Numbered from the stretch's first letter, positions 1 through 9,943 are shown. The stretch is DNA of 64,000 bases from Chitinolyticbacter albus (GCF_024437655.1 NZ_JANBVF010000010.1:62001-126000), one strand, 5' to 3'. The notes: generated by a model not told the origin, from the sequence alone. A program made the numbers and translations.

Positions 1-7
1 AGGCGCG

Positions 8-808
8 ATGTCCGGCCCCAGTCTTGCGCTCGATACCCCCGAGCTTGCTCGGCATTACGAAGCCATCAGCCGGGAGCGGCAGTTCAAGGCCGGGCTGGAA
101 TTGCTGGCCAGCCTGCGCCTGCGCCCTGGCGAGCAGTTGCTCGATATCGGTTGTGGCACGGGGCTCCTGGCTACGCGTGCCGCGGATACCGTCGGGCCCA
201 CTGGCGCGGTGATCGCCATCGACCCACTGGCCACGCGCATCGAAATCGCGCAGCGGCGCAGCCGGCCCAACCTCACGTTCGCCGTCGGCAATGCCTACGT
301 GCTTGATGCCTTCGAGCCCGCGTCGTTCGATGTGGTCTACCTCAATGCGGTGTTCCACTGGCTGGACGACAAACCGGCGGCACTGGCGCAGATCCATCGC
401 GTGCTGCGCCCCGGTGGGCGCATCGGCATTGCCACCGGCTCGCGTGAGCATCCGGGTGTGCTGCAGCGCATCCGCGAAGAAGTGCTGGCACGGCCCGAAT
501 ATGCGGCCTACCCGTTGCGGGGTGCGGCCCAGCGTATCTGCGCGGCGGAACTGAGTGCGTTGCTGGCCGCGGCCGGCTTTGCCGCCGCGCGCATCGATAT
601 CCAGCCCAACGAACAGGTCCACGCCGATGCGGAGGCCGCCATCGCCTTCGCCCAGGCGAGTTCCTTCGGCAACTTCCTCGGCCACTTGCCGGAGCCGCTG
701 CGTATCCGTGCCCGCGACCAGATACGCGTTGCGCTCGATGAGCAGCGCCAGGGCAGCAGCATCGCCCAGGAAGGCGCCCGTTTGTTCGCGATTGCCCTGC
801 GGGCCTGA
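8..808 (+). CDS. class I SAM-dependent methyltransferase
   Basis: A 266-residue protein with the class I methyltransferase fold. The SAM-binding motif I reads LDIGCGTG at about residues 45-52, an acidic loop (AIDPL) follows the second strand, and a VLRPGG segment near residue 130 is typical of the UbiE/Coq5-like Methyltransf_11 group. The substrate cannot be deduced. Its ATG lies only 7 bases inside the window, so the operon start is not visible. It is followed 32 bases later by a flavoprotein and a ferredoxin on the same strand, suggesting one transcript. Family is confident, role unknown. Confidence 0.85.
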   Translation: MSGPSLALDTPELARHYEAISRERQFKAGLELLASLRLRPGEQLLDIGCGTGLLATRAADTVGPTGAVIAIDPLATRIEIAQRRSRPNLTFAVGNAYVLDAFEPASFDVVYLNAVFHWLDDKPAALAQIHRVLRPGGRIGIATGSREHPGVLQRIREEVLARPEYAAYPLRGAAQRICAAELSALLAAAGFAAARIDIQPNEQVHADAEAAIAFAQASSFGNFLGHLPEPLRIRARDQIRVALDEQRQGSSIAQEGARLFAIALRA

Positions 809-840
809 TCGGTCCGCCCATCCAAGCCAAGGAGAACCCC

Positions 841-2460
841 ATGACGACAAGCGCAGCGCGCGCGGATGTGCGCACCCTGCAGACCGATGTGTTGGTGATA
901 GGTGGTGGCCCGGCCGGTTGCTGGGCGGCCTGGCGAGCCGCTCAGTCCGGCGCCCGCGTGGTGCTGGCGGACAAGGGCTATGTCGGCACCTCGGGTGCCA
1001 CGGCGCCATCGGGCACCGGTGTCTGGTATGTGCCGCCGGAAGCCGAGGCGCGCGAGGCGGCGCTCGCCAGCCGCGAAGTGCTAGGTGGTCATCTCGCCGA
1101 TCGCGGCTGGGGTGAGCGCGTGCTCGACCAGACCTATGCCAACCTGGAGCAGGTGGCGCAGTGGGGCTACCCGTTCCCGGTCGACGAGGCGGGCCGCCAG
1201 CGCCGCACTTCGCTGCAGGGGCCGGAATACATGAAGCTGATGCGCAAGGTGGTGAAGCAGGCGGGGGTGAAGATCCTCGACCAGAGCCCGGCGTTGCAGC
1301 TGTTGCTGGGCGACGAAGGCGCCGTGGTCGGTGCCGAAGGCGTCAGCCGCCAGGGCGATGCAGCCTGGCAGGTACGCGCCGGCGCGGTGGTGCTGGCTAC
1401 CGGCGGCTGCGCCTTTCTCTCCAATGCGCTCGGCTGCAACGTGCTTACCGGCGACGGTTACCTGCTGGCGGCCGAGAGCGGCGCCGAACTGTCGGGCATG
1501 GAGTTTTCCAACGCCTACGGTTTGTCGCCGGCGTTCTCGTCGGTGACCAAGTCCGCCTTCTATCGCTGGGCTACCTTCCGCTACGAGGACGGGAGCGTGA
1601 TCGATGGCGCCGGCTCCAAACATGGCCGCAGCATCATCGCCCGCCATCTGGAGGCTGGCACCCAGGTCTATGCCTTGCTCGATCTGGCGAACGACGACGA
1701 CCGCCGTTATGCGCGTAGCGCCCAGCCCAACTTCTTTCTGTCGTTCGACCGCGTCGGCATCGATCCCTTCACCCAGCAGTTCCCGGTGACGCTGCGGCTG
1801 GAAGGCACGGTGCGCGGCACCGGCGGGCTGCGGCTGGTCGATGCCGGTTGCGCCACCACCGTGCGCGGGCTCTACGCGGCGGGCGACGCGGCCACGCGCG
1901 AGTTGATCTGCGGCGGCTTCACCGGCGGTGGCAGCCACAATGCCGCCTGGGCCACCTCGTCCGGCTACTGGGCCGGCGAAGCGGCGGCCCGGTTTGCGCT
2001 GGGCGAGGGCGCCGGCGCGCATGCACGCTCCGCCATCGCCGCGGGCGGCGCTACCCAGTCAGGCGGGCGGGTGCTCGATGCTCGGGAGCTCACGCGCGCC
2101 GTACAGCACGAGGTACAGCCGTATTCCAAGAACCTGTTCCGCAGCGGCGCGGGGCTCACGCATTCGCTGACCCAGCTGGACGGTTACTGGCGAACGTTGC
2201 GCCAGAGCGCACCCGCGCTCGATCCCGCCACGCGCCAGCACGAGCGCGAGGCTGCGGCCATGCTGGCTACCGCGCGCTGGATGTACCGCAGCGCGCTGGC
2301 GCGCACCGAGACGCGCGGCATGCACAAGCGGCTGGACCACGCGGCGCAGGATCCGGCGCAGCAGCACTACATCCACAGCGGTGGGCTCGACCAGGTGTGG
2401 ACGCGCAGCCATCGCGCACCATGGCATCAAGCAGCACAGCCGGCGGAGGTGGCGGCATGA
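841..2460 (+). CDS. FAD-dependent oxidoreductase, fumarate reductase/AprA-like flavoprotein
   Basis: A 539-residue flavoprotein of the succinate dehydrogenase/fumarate reductase/AprA superfamily. The N-terminal Rossmann motif is VLVIGGGPAG at about residues 17-26, and a late GLYAAGDAA segment near residue 343 is the second FAD contact. A ribosome site (AAGGAGAA) precedes the ATG. The stop overlaps the start of a 2x[4Fe-4S] ferredoxin (ATGA), so the two are probably subunits of one redox complex. A similar flavoprotein/ferredoxin pair occurs at 50444-52419 beside sulfonate-type ABC genes, which hints at a role in sulfur metabolism; that is inference. It is unlikely to be true fumarate reductase, because no membrane-anchor subunits are present. 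Confidence 0.85.
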   Translation: MTTSAARADVRTLQTDVLVIGGGPAGCWAAWRAAQSGARVVLADKGYVGTSGATAPSGTGVWYVPPEAEAREAALASREVLGGHLADRGWGERVLDQTYANLEQVAQWGYPFPVDEAGRQRRTSLQGPEYMKLMRKVVKQAGVKILDQSPALQLLLGDEGAVVGAEGVSRQGDAAWQVRAGAVVLATGGCAFLSNALGCNVLTGDGYLLAAESGAELSGMEFSNAYGLSPAFSSVTKSAFYRWATFRYEDGSVIDGAGSKHGRSIIARHLEAGTQVYALLDLANDDDRRYARSAQPNFFLSFDRVGIDPFTQQFPVTLRLEGTVRGTGGLRLVDAGCATTVRGLYAAGDAATRELICGGFTGGGSHNAAWATSSGYWAGEAAARFALGEGAGAHARSAIAAGGATQSGGRVLDARELTRAVQHEVQPYSKNLFRSGAGLTHSLTQLDGYWRTLRQSAPALDPATRQHEREAAAMLATARWMYRSALARTETRGMHKRLDHAAQDPAQQHYIHSGGLDQVWTRSHRAPWHQAAQPAEVAA

Positions 2461-2777
2461 TCGAGCTTGTCAGCGCCGAGCGCTGCATCAACTGCGACCT
2501 GTGCGTGCAGGTGTGCCCCACCAACGTGTTCGACGCCGTGCCCGGCGACAACCCGGTAATCGCGCGCCAGCACGATTGCCAGACCTGCTTCATGTGCGAG
2601 GCGTACTGCCCGGTCGATGCGCTCTATGTGGCGCCGTTTGCCGAACGGACGGTCAACGTGAGCGAGCACGAGCTGGAGCGCGATGCGCTGCTGGGCAGTT
2701 ACCGCCGCGCCATCGGCTGGAGCCCCGGCGCGCGCGCCGCGCCGGACCAGAGCTTTCGGCTGCTGCGCGGTGGTTGA
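2457..2777 (+). CDS. 4Fe-4S dicluster ferredoxin
   Basis: A 106-residue iron-sulfur protein with two complete four-cysteine sets: C10, C13, C16, C20 and C41, C44, C47, C51 (CxxCxxCxxxCP twice). It begins on the ATGA that ends the flavoprotein gene, indicating translational coupling and probably a two-subunit oxidoreductase resembling AprBA in architecture. The C-terminal 50 residues after the second cluster motif are not recognised. A GC-rich hairpin follows 30 bases after the stop. The electron partner and physiological substrate are unknown. Confidence 0.88.
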   Translation: MIELVSAERCINCDLCVQVCPTNVFDAVPGDNPVIARQHDCQTCFMCEAYCPVDALYVAPFAERTVNVSEHELERDALLGSYRRAIGWSPGARAAPDQSFRLLRGG

Positions 2778-2808
2778 GCCGCCAGAACCTGTTTGCAGCT
2801 TTCGCCAC

Positions 2809-2830
2809 ACGGCCCGCTTCGGCGGGCCGT
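2809..2830 (+). terminator. GC-rich hairpin after the ferredoxin gene
   Basis: Perfect 9-bp stem ACGGCCCGC / GCGGGCCGT closed by a TTCG tetraloop, 31 bases after the ferredoxin stop codon. There is no long T-run after it, so it may act as a weak terminator or a 3' end stabiliser. Confidence 0.55.
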
Positions 2831-3035
2831 ATTCATGTGGTGGCGAATCGTGGGGTGATGAAATCTGCGCAGCATGGCCCGCATGCTGCTGCGCGCGCGC
2901 CAGCAAGGCGGGCGGATGCAAGGCGGGCAGGGTGTTAGCGGCATGGCATGGCTATTGCTCAAGGCGAGCCGACTATTTGCACCTTTACAACCGTCCGGGC
3001 CAAGTACCCGCGACGCCGCTCAGGGAACGCCATCC

Positions 3036-6000
3036 ATGTGGATCGTCAATATCGCGCTGCGACGACCGTACACCTTCATCGTCGCGGCGCTATTGATCCT
3101 GCTCGCCACGCCCTACGTGCTGCGCAACACGCCGACCGACATCTTTCCCGAGGTCGATATCCCGGTGGTCAGCATCGTCTGGTCGTACAACGGGCTGTCG
3201 GCGCAGGAGATGTCGACCCGCATCGTTGCGCCGGTCGAGCGCAACCTCAGCAACACCGTGAACAACATCGAGCATGTCGAATCGCAGTCGCTCGGCGGCA
3301 TCGGCATGACCAAGGTGTTCTTCCAGCCGGGCACCGACATCGCCACCGCGTTGACGCAGATCGTTGCCAGCACCAACTGGTCGATGCGCTCGTTGCCGGC
3401 CGGCATCACGCCGCCCATCGTCATCAAGTACACCGCGTCCAGCCTGCCCATCCTGCAGGTAGGCCTGGGCAGCAATACGCTGTCCGACACCGAGTTGTCC
3501 GATCTGGCGTTCACCACGCTGCGGCCCAAGCTCATCACCATCCCTGGCGTGGCGGTGCCGGCACCTTATGGTGGCAAGTCGCGGCTGATCGCGGTCGACC
3601 TCGATACTAGCGCGCTCAAGGCGCGCGGGCTGAGCCCGGTCGATGTGGTCAACGCCATCGGCGCGCAGAACCTGATCCTGCCTACCGGCACGGTAAAGAT
3701 CGCCGAGACCGAGTACAACGTGGCGCTGAACGGCTCGCCGCGCACCATCGCCCAGATCGGCGACATTCCCATCCGCACGGTGAACGGCGCCACCACCTAT
3801 GTGCGCGATGTGGCACAGGTACGCGACGGCTACGGCCCACCGACCAATATCGTGCGCCAGGATGGCGAGCGCGGCGTGCTGGTCACGCTGCTGAAGAACG
3901 GCGGCGCCTCGACGCTCGATATCGTCGAGAACGCGCTCAAGGTGTTGCCGGAGGCGGCCAAGTCGCTGCCGGACGATCTCAAGCTCACCACGCTGTTCGA
4001 CCAGTCGCTGTTCGTGAAGGCGGCCGTGCGCTCGGTGGTGATCGAGGCGCTGATCGCGGCGGCGCTCACCGCGCTGATGATTTTGCTGTTCCTCGGCAAT
4101 TGGCGCAGCACCGTCATCATCGCGCTGTCGATCCCGTTGTCCATTTTGTCGTCGCTGGCGCTGCTGCATGTTGCTGGCCAGACCATCAACCTGATGACGC
4201 TGGGCGGGCTGGCGCTGGCCGTCGGCATCCTGGTGGACGACGCCACCGTCACCATCGAGAACATCGAGCGCCACCAGCACCTGGGCAAGGATGCGTTCAG
4301 CGCGATCCGCGATGGCGCGGCCGAGATCGCCACGCCGACCTTTGTCGCCACGCTGTGCATCTGCATCGTGTTCGTGCCGATGTTCTTCCTGAGCGGCGTG
4401 GCGCGCTTCCTGTTCGTGCCGCTTGCCCTCGCGGTGGTGTTCGCCATGCTGGCTTCGTGGGTGCTGTCGCGCACGCTGGTGCCGACGCTGGCGCTGTTGC
4501 TGGCGCGGCATGATCGCGTCGCCACCGAGCCGGGGCGCTGGCGGCGCATCCACCAGGGGTTCGACGCGGCCTTCGAGCGGCTGCGCGGGGGCTACGCCAC
4601 AGTGCTCGCCGCCGTGCTGCACCATAGGCGCAGCGTCGGAGCGGTACTGCTGGGCTTTTGTCTGCTCTCGTCCGCTCTTTACCTGGCGCTGGGCCGTGAT
4701 TTCTTCCCGGTGGTCGATGCCGGCCAGTTGCGGTTGCACGTGCGCGCACCGGCCGGCACCCGGCTGGAGGAGATGCCGCCGCTGATCGATCGTATCGAGC
4801 GCGAGATCCGCCGCCAGATTCCGCCCGCCGAGATCAAGACCGTGCTCGACAACATCGGCGGGCCATATACGCCGATCAACACCGTCTACAACAACTCCGG
4901 CACCATCGATGCGTCCGACGCCGAAATCCTGATTTCGCTGGTGCCGGATAAAAGCCGCGGCACCGCCGATTACATGGCCGCGCTGCGCGCCGAGCTGCCG
5001 CGCCGTTTTCCCGATGTGGAGTTCTATTTCCAGCCGGCGGACATGGTGAGCCAGACGCTCAATTTCGGCCTGCCGGCGCCGATCAACATCCAGCTGATCG
5101 GCAACAAGATCGCAGAGAACCATGCCATCGCCAGCAAGCTGCTGGGCCAGGTGCGCCAGGTACCGGGCGCGGTCGACGCGGTGATCTACCAGCGCATCAA
5201 CCGCCCGGTGCTGGCGCTGGAGGTCGATCGCACCCGGCTGCAGCACGCCGGCCTTTCCATGCGCGATGTGGCGCAGAACATCATGATCCCTCTGTCGTCC
5301 AGCTTTCAGACGGCGCCCACTTACTGGCTGAACCCGCAGAACGGCAGCACCTACAGCGTGGCGGTGCAGCAGCGCCAGCACGAGCTCGATTCGATCTCGG
5401 GGCTGATGCAGCTGCCGATCGGCAGCGGCGATACGCAGCAGCTGCTGGGCAACCTCGCCACGCTGGCGCCAAACGCGCAGCACTCGGTGCTGTCGCGCTA
5501 CGACTTCACGCCGGTGATCGACCTGTTCGTGGGTGTGCAGGGCAGGGACCTCGCGGCCGTCTACGCCGATATCGAACCGCTACTGGACGCGGTGCGGGCC
5601 GACCTGCCCAAGGGCACCGAGCTCAAGGTGCGCGGCCAGGTCAGCACCATGCAGACATCGTATCGCGGCCTGCTGCTGGGGCTGGCCGTTGCCATCGTGC
5701 TGGTCTACCTGTTGATCGTGGTGAATTTCCAGTCGTGGATTGACCCGCTGATCATCATCACCGCCTTGCCTGCAGCGCTCGCCGGCATCGCCTGGATGCT
5801 GTTCCTTACCGGCACGCCGCTGTCGGTTCCGGCGCTGACCGGCGCGATCATGACGGTGGGGGTCGCCACGGCCAACGCCATCCTGCTGGTGTCGTTCGCT
5901 CGCGAGAGGCTGGCGGCCGGCGTGCCACCGGTGCATGCCGCGCTGGAAGCCGGCACCACCCGTTTGCGCCCGGTGCTGATGACGGCCTGCGCCATGATCG

Positions 6001-6212
6001 TCGGCATGCTGCCCATGGCCATCGGCCTGGGTGAAGGCGGTGAGCAGAACGCGCCGCTGGGCCGTGCGGTGATCGGCGGCCTGCTGTTCGCCACCGCGTC
6101 CACGCTGCTCTTCGTGCCGCTGGTGTTCGCTGGCGTGCACCGCCGCCTGCAGGCCCGCGCCCGCCACGCCGACGCAACTCTGCCCCTCTCCGCCCACCCC
6201 TTGGGCGCATGA
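3036..6212 (+). CDS. RND family efflux pump inner-membrane transporter
   Basis: A 1058-residue proton-driven RND transporter. The start chosen is the ATG giving MWIVNIALRRPYTF, the usual N-terminus before the first membrane helix; an upstream in-frame extension of 54 residues has no RND character. The membrane core holds GGLALAVGILVDDATV, with the paired aspartates of the proton relay in TM4, and a large periplasmic loop lies on each side of the repeat. It is closer to the MexF/MdtBC-like branch than to heavy-metal CzcA. It overlaps the adaptor gene by ATGA and forms a complete tripartite operon with it and an outer membrane channel. Drug or solvent substrates cannot be deduced. Confidence 0.95.
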   Translation: MWIVNIALRRPYTFIVAALLILLATPYVLRNTPTDIFPEVDIPVVSIVWSYNGLSAQEMSTRIVAPVERNLSNTVNNIEHVESQSLGGIGMTKVFFQPGTDIATALTQIVASTNWSMRSLPAGITPPIVIKYTASSLPILQVGLGSNTLSDTELSDLAFTTLRPKLITIPGVAVPAPYGGKSRLIAVDLDTSALKARGLSPVDVVNAIGAQNLILPTGTVKIAETEYNVALNGSPRTIAQIGDIPIRTVNGATTYVRDVAQVRDGYGPPTNIVRQDGERGVLVTLLKNGGASTLDIVENALKVLPEAAKSLPDDLKLTTLFDQSLFVKAAVRSVVIEALIAAALTALMILLFLGNWRSTVIIALSIPLSILSSLALLHVAGQTINLMTLGGLALAVGILVDDATVTIENIERHQHLGKDAFSAIRDGAAEIATPTFVATLCICIVFVPMFFLSGVARFLFVPLALAVVFAMLASWVLSRTLVPTLALLLARHDRVATEPGRWRRIHQGFDAAFERLRGGYATVLAAVLHHRRSVGAVLLGFCLLSSALYLALGRDFFPVVDAGQLRLHVRAPAGTRLEEMPPLIDRIEREIRRQIPPAEIKTVLDNIGGPYTPINTVYNNSGTIDASDAEILISLVPDKSRGTADYMAALRAELPRRFPDVEFYFQPADMVSQTLNFGLPAPINIQLIGNKIAENHAIASKLLGQVRQVPGAVDAVIYQRINRPVLALEVDRTRLQHAGLSMRDVAQNIMIPLSSSFQTAPTYWLNPQNGSTYSVAVQQRQHELDSISGLMQLPIGSGDTQQLLGNLATLAPNAQHSVLSRYDFTPVIDLFVGVQGRDLAAVYADIEPLLDAVRADLPKGTELKVRGQVSTMQTSYRGLLLGLAVAIVLVYLLIVVNFQSWIDPLIIITALPAALAGIAWMLFLTGTPLSVPALTGAIMTVGVATANAILLVSFARERLAAGVPPVHAALEAGTTRLRPVLMTACAMIVGMLPMAIGLGEGGEQNAPLGRAVIGGLLFATASTLLFVPLVFAGVHRRLQARARHADATLPLSAHPLGA

Positions 6213-7483
6213 ACCCGGATGAATCCAAGATGAACGACACCACGCGCCCCGCGCTCGATACCGCCCACCATGCCTCGCACACCGTGCGGCGCGCCCGCAA
6301 GCTGGCCTTGCTGCTGCTGGCGCTGCTGCTCGGCGGCGGCGTGGCCCGCGCCATCAGCAACGAGCAATCGGCCGACCGGCTGGCCGCTACTACCCGCAGC
6401 GCTGCCGAACGCACGGTGCAGGTGACCACGCTGAAGCCGGGCGAGGCGCAGCGCACGCTGACGCTGGCCGGCACGCTGCGCGGCCGCGACGAGGCGGTGA
6501 TCCATGCCCGCACCAACGGCTATCTCAAGGCCTGGCACAAGGACTTGGGCGAACGCGTAGAGGCGGGCGATCTGCTGGCCGAGATCGACACGCCCGAGCT
6601 TGACCAGGAGCTGGGCCAGGTGCGGGCGGCGCGCGAGCAGATCAATGCCCGGCTGCTGCTGGCAGTATCGTCGCTCGCGCGCTGGCAGGGCCTGCGTGAG
6701 CGCGATGCCGTATCGCAGCAGGAACTGGACGAGCGCAGCACCGCGCTGCGCCAGGCACGGGCCGATCTGGCCGCAGCCGATGCCAACGTGGCCAGGCTGG
6801 AGCGGCTGCGATCATTCCGCGAGCTGCGCGCGCCGTTCGATGGCATCGTGGTCCGCCGCAATGTGGACGTCGGCACGCTGGTCGCCGCCGGCACCGGGCG
6901 CGAGCTATTCGCGCTGGCGCAGACCGACCCGCTGCGCATCCAGGTATCGGTGCCACAAGCGCTGGCGCCGGCCATCGAGATTGGCCAAGCGGTCACCGTG
7001 CAGGCGCCGGATTGGCCGGGCAAGCCCTACGTTGCCAAGGTGGTGCGCAGCGCCGGCGCCATCGATCCAGGCAGCCGCGGCATGCTGGTCGAAGTGGCCG
7101 TGCCCAACCCGCAGGGCAAGCTGCTGCCTGGCGCCTACGCCGAAGTGAAGCTGGAACTCGACGGCGCCAGAAAACCGCAGGTGCTGCCGATCAATACGCT
7201 GCGCTTCGGCGCGGATGGCGTGAGCGTGGCCGTGGTAGGCCGCGATGGCCGCATCGAGGACAGATCGGTGCGACTGGGGCGAGATTTCGGCAAGGCGGCC
7301 GAGGTGCAGGGCGGCCTGCAACGCGGCGAGCAGGTGGTGGTGAATCCACCCGATGCGCTGCAGGCCGGCGACAAGGTACGCACCGTGGCCTGGGTGCCAC
7401 CGGCGCGTGATGGCGAAAAAGGGGGCAAGGGCGACAAGGCTGGCAAGGCTGGCAGCAAGCCCGGCAAGGAGGCGCGCTCGTGA
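6209..7483 (+). CDS. efflux RND transporter periplasmic adaptor subunit (MFP)
   Basis: A 424-residue membrane fusion protein joining the RND pump to the outer membrane channel. It has an N-terminal membrane anchor (about residues 31-48), a barrel-sandwich region beginning near VIHARTNGYLKAWHKDLGE, a coiled-coil hairpin around residues 130-190, and a beta-barrel domain. The first ATG overlaps the pump stop; a second ATG at 6230 is an alternative. The last 24 residues are an odd Lys/Gly-rich tail (EKGGKGDKAGKAG) not usual in the family. Confidence 0.93.
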   Translation: MNPDESKMNDTTRPALDTAHHASHTVRRARKLALLLLALLLGGGVARAISNEQSADRLAATTRSAAERTVQVTTLKPGEAQRTLTLAGTLRGRDEAVIHARTNGYLKAWHKDLGERVEAGDLLAEIDTPELDQELGQVRAAREQINARLLLAVSSLARWQGLRERDAVSQQELDERSTALRQARADLAAADANVARLERLRSFRELRAPFDGIVVRRNVDVGTLVAAGTGRELFALAQTDPLRIQVSVPQALAPAIEIGQAVTVQAPDWPGKPYVAKVVRSAGAIDPGSRGMLVEVAVPNPQGKLLPGAYAEVKLELDGARKPQVLPINTLRFGADGVSVAVVGRDGRIEDRSVRLGRDFGKAAEVQGGLQRGEQVVVNPPDALQAGDKVRTVAWVPPARDGEKGGKGDKAGKAGSKPGKEARS

Positions 7484-8922
7484 TGCGGTGGGTTATCCCG
7501 CTGGTTGCGGCGCTGGCCTTGGCCGGCTGCGCCGCCGGCCCGGACTACGTGCGCCCGCAACTGGCCGAGGTGCCAGCCTGGCAGGCCAGCCTGCCGTGGC
7601 AGCAGGGCGAGCCGGCGGATGCCCAGCCCAAGGGCGAGTGGTGGACCGTGTTCGGCGATACGGAACTCAACGCGCTGCAGCGGCAGGCGCTCGACGCCAA
7701 CCAGAACCTGCAGCTTGCCGCTGCGCGCTTGGCCCAGGCCCGTGCTGGCGTACGCGCAGCAGAGGCTGGTCGCTGGCCGACGCTGGACCTGAACGCCCGC
7801 GGCGTGCGGCAGAAGACCTCCGCCAACCGACCAGGCAGCAGTTACGACAGCCAGTCCACCTCCACCGTGCAGAACGATTTTTCGCTGCTTGCCGCTGTTG
7901 GCTACGAAGTCGACCTGTTCGGCCGCGTGGCGCGCGAGATCGAGGCGGCCAACGCCAATCGCGGCCAGGCCGAGGCCGATGCGGAAAACGTGCGACTGCT
8001 GGTGACCGCCGAGGTGGCCGGCAGCTGGTTCAGCCTGCGCGCGCTCGATGCCGAGCTCGACGTGCTGCGCCAGGGGCTGGCCTTCCAGCAACGGGCGGTC
8101 GATGTGCTCCAGGCGCGTTACGAGGAGGGCACGGCATCCGGGCTGGAACTGGCGCAGCAACAGGCGCAGCGCGAAGCCACGCTCACCCAGTTCGACCTCG
8201 CCGAGCGCCAGCGCAAGCTGCTGGAACACGCGCTCGCCACGCTAATCGGCACGCCCGCACCGCTATTTCAGCCGCCGCCGCGGCCATTGTCGCTCGATGG
8301 CCCGGTTGCCGTGCCGACCTTGCCGCTGGGCGTGCCGGCCACGCTGTTGCAGCGTCGCCCCGATATCGCAGCGGCCGAACGGCAGGTGGCCGCCGCGAAT
8401 GCGCTGATCGGTGTGGCGAGCGCCGCGCGCTTTCCCAGCCTGCGCCTCAGCGCCATCGGCGGCTGGGACAGCAGCGAGCTGTCGTCACTGGTTTCGGCAC
8501 CCAGCGTGTTGTGGTCGCTGGGGGCCGGTCTCGCGTACTCGGTGGTCGATGGTGGCCGCAACGCGGCGCGGGTCGACGCCGCCCAGGCCCAGCACCAAGG
8601 GGCGAGCGCGCTGTACCGGCTGACCGTGCTGCGCGCGATGCAAGAAGTTGAAGATAGCGCCGCCTCGCTCGTTGCCTACGACCAGGCCCGGCAGCACGCC
8701 GGCGCCGCGACGGTGAGCGCCGAGCGCACGCTGGCGATCGCCACCGACCGCTACCGTGGGGGCGTGGCGTCCTACCTGGAAGTGGTGACGGCAAGCCAGG
8801 CCGTGCTCAACAACCGGCGCCAGTTGGCGCAACTGCATGGCCAGCAGCTGGTGAGCACCGTGCAGCTGATCCGTGCGCTGGGCGGCGGCTGGCAGCCGGC
8901 TGCTGAAAACGCAGCAAATTGA
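7483..8922 (+). CDS. efflux outer membrane lipoprotein, NodT/TolC family
   Basis: A 479-residue outer membrane factor completing the tripartite pump. The signal peptide ends in a lipobox (LAGC, Cys16) followed by AAGPDYVRP, the hallmark of NodT-type lipoproteins. Two OEP repeats follow, rich in long helices. The ATG at 7483 shares its A with the adaptor stop (TGATG) and a GGAGG site lies 10 bases upstream; a GTG at 7480 is an alternative with tighter spacing. Confidence 0.93.
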   Translation: MRWVIPLVAALALAGCAAGPDYVRPQLAEVPAWQASLPWQQGEPADAQPKGEWWTVFGDTELNALQRQALDANQNLQLAAARLAQARAGVRAAEAGRWPTLDLNARGVRQKTSANRPGSSYDSQSTSTVQNDFSLLAAVGYEVDLFGRVAREIEAANANRGQAEADAENVRLLVTAEVAGSWFSLRALDAELDVLRQGLAFQQRAVDVLQARYEEGTASGLELAQQQAQREATLTQFDLAERQRKLLEHALATLIGTPAPLFQPPPRPLSLDGPVAVPTLPLGVPATLLQRRPDIAAAERQVAAANALIGVASAARFPSLRLSAIGGWDSSELSSLVSAPSVLWSLGAGLAYSVVDGGRNAARVDAAQAQHQGASALYRLTVLRAMQEVEDSAASLVAYDQARQHAGAATVSAERTLAIATDRYRGGVASYLEVVTASQAVLNNRRQLAQLHGQQLVSTVQLIRALGGGWQPAAENAAN

Positions 8923-9031
8923 ACGGCCGTTGCGCAGATTCAAACAGCGCGGCACGGCAAGCGGATGGCGGGACGCGGCTTGGGCGCTGGCATGGCCCTT
9001 GCTGTCATGACGCCTTTTGCCGGAACCCGCC

Positions 9032-9943
9032 ATGCCGCCGCGCCTCGTCGCCATCCTGCAGCTGTTGCTGCTCATCCTGTCCGGCTCGCTGATGGTGGTG
9101 CTGAGCAAGGGCGTGCTGCGCGCGGTGCCGGCCCACACCTTCTACTGGTTGCAACTGGCGGTGGCCCTGGCTGCGCTTACGCTCTACCAGCTTGTACGCG
9201 CGGGTACGCTGCGCGTCTCCCAACTCGATGCCCGCAGCTGGGCCTATGTGGCCGCCATCGGCATCAACACCTTTCTGGGTTGGCGTCTGTTGTTCCTGAT
9301 CGGCCTCTATTACCTGCCGGCCACCACGCATGCTTATCTGGTGAACTTCGTCGGCATCGCCACCATGGTGTTGTCGGTATTGCTGCTGCGCGAGCACCCG
9401 TCGCTGTGGCAATTGGTCGGTGCGCTGGTGGCACTGGCCGGGGTCAGCGTGTTCTTTCGCAGCGCGCCGCCACCGGGTGAACTCTACGGCGCGAGCCTGC
9501 TGGTGATCGGCATCGTGCTTTTGGCGTTGAACAACATCCTGGTGCGCAAGCTTGCCTTGCGCGTTGGCGAGCGCGTGCCGGCGGCTCAGCTGACCCTGCT
9601 TACGCTGTGGCTGGGCGGGCTGCCGGTGATCGTGCACGGCGCGTGGACGAGCAATGGCCTGCCCGCGCTCGAGCGCGAGCACCTGCTGGTGATCGCACTT
9701 TACGCGGTGGTGGGCATCGCCTTCGGCCAGAGCGTGTACCAGCACTTGCTGCGCACGCTGCGCTCCTACGAGGCGGCCGTGTTTTCCGCCTGCGGCGTGG
9801 TGTTCAGTGCGCTGTTCGCCCTGCCCATCCTTGGCGAGCGTCTGGGCTGGCACCAGGTGGGCGGCATTGCACTGATGCTGGTCGGCATCGTGTTGGCGCA
9901 ATGGCGCGGCGCGTTCAGGCTGCGGATCTGGGCGCGGGCCTGA
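9032..9943 (+). CDS. DMT superfamily (EamA-type) transporter
   Basis: A 303-residue integral membrane protein with about ten hydrophobic helices arranged as two EamA repeats, as in drug/metabolite exporters. It begins MPPRLVAILQLLLLILSGS, entering the first helix directly. A GGAA site lies 6 bases before this ATG; a TTG five codons upstream is a weaker start. A likely export or uptake role for a small metabolite cannot be narrowed. It is convergent with the acetyltransferase/DHFR-remnant pair, only 7 bases apart. Confidence 0.9.
   Translation: MPPRLVAILQLLLLILSGSLMVVLSKGVLRAVPAHTFYWLQLAVALAALTLYQLVRAGTLRVSQLDARSWAYVAAIGINTFLGWRLLFLIGLYYLPATTHAYLVNFVGIATMVLSVLLLREHPSLWQLVGALVALAGVSVFFRSAPPPGELYGASLLVIGIVLLALNNILVRKLALRVGERVPAAQLTLLTLWLGGLPVIVHGAWTSNGLPALEREHLLVIALYAVVGIAFGQSVYQHLLRTLRSYEAAVFSACGVVFSALFALPILGERLGWHQVGGIALMLVGIVLAQWRGAFRLRIWARA

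Noticed and set aside
2874-3035. 54-residue N-terminal extension of the RND pump
   Set aside because: It has no membrane or RND similarity and the standard N-terminus begins at 3036.
3090-5483. A 797-codon open frame on the minus strand opposite the RND pump
   Set aside because: It is a GC-rich antisense shadow: Arg/His/Gln-rich, with no family features, while the plus-strand frame encodes a full RND transporter.
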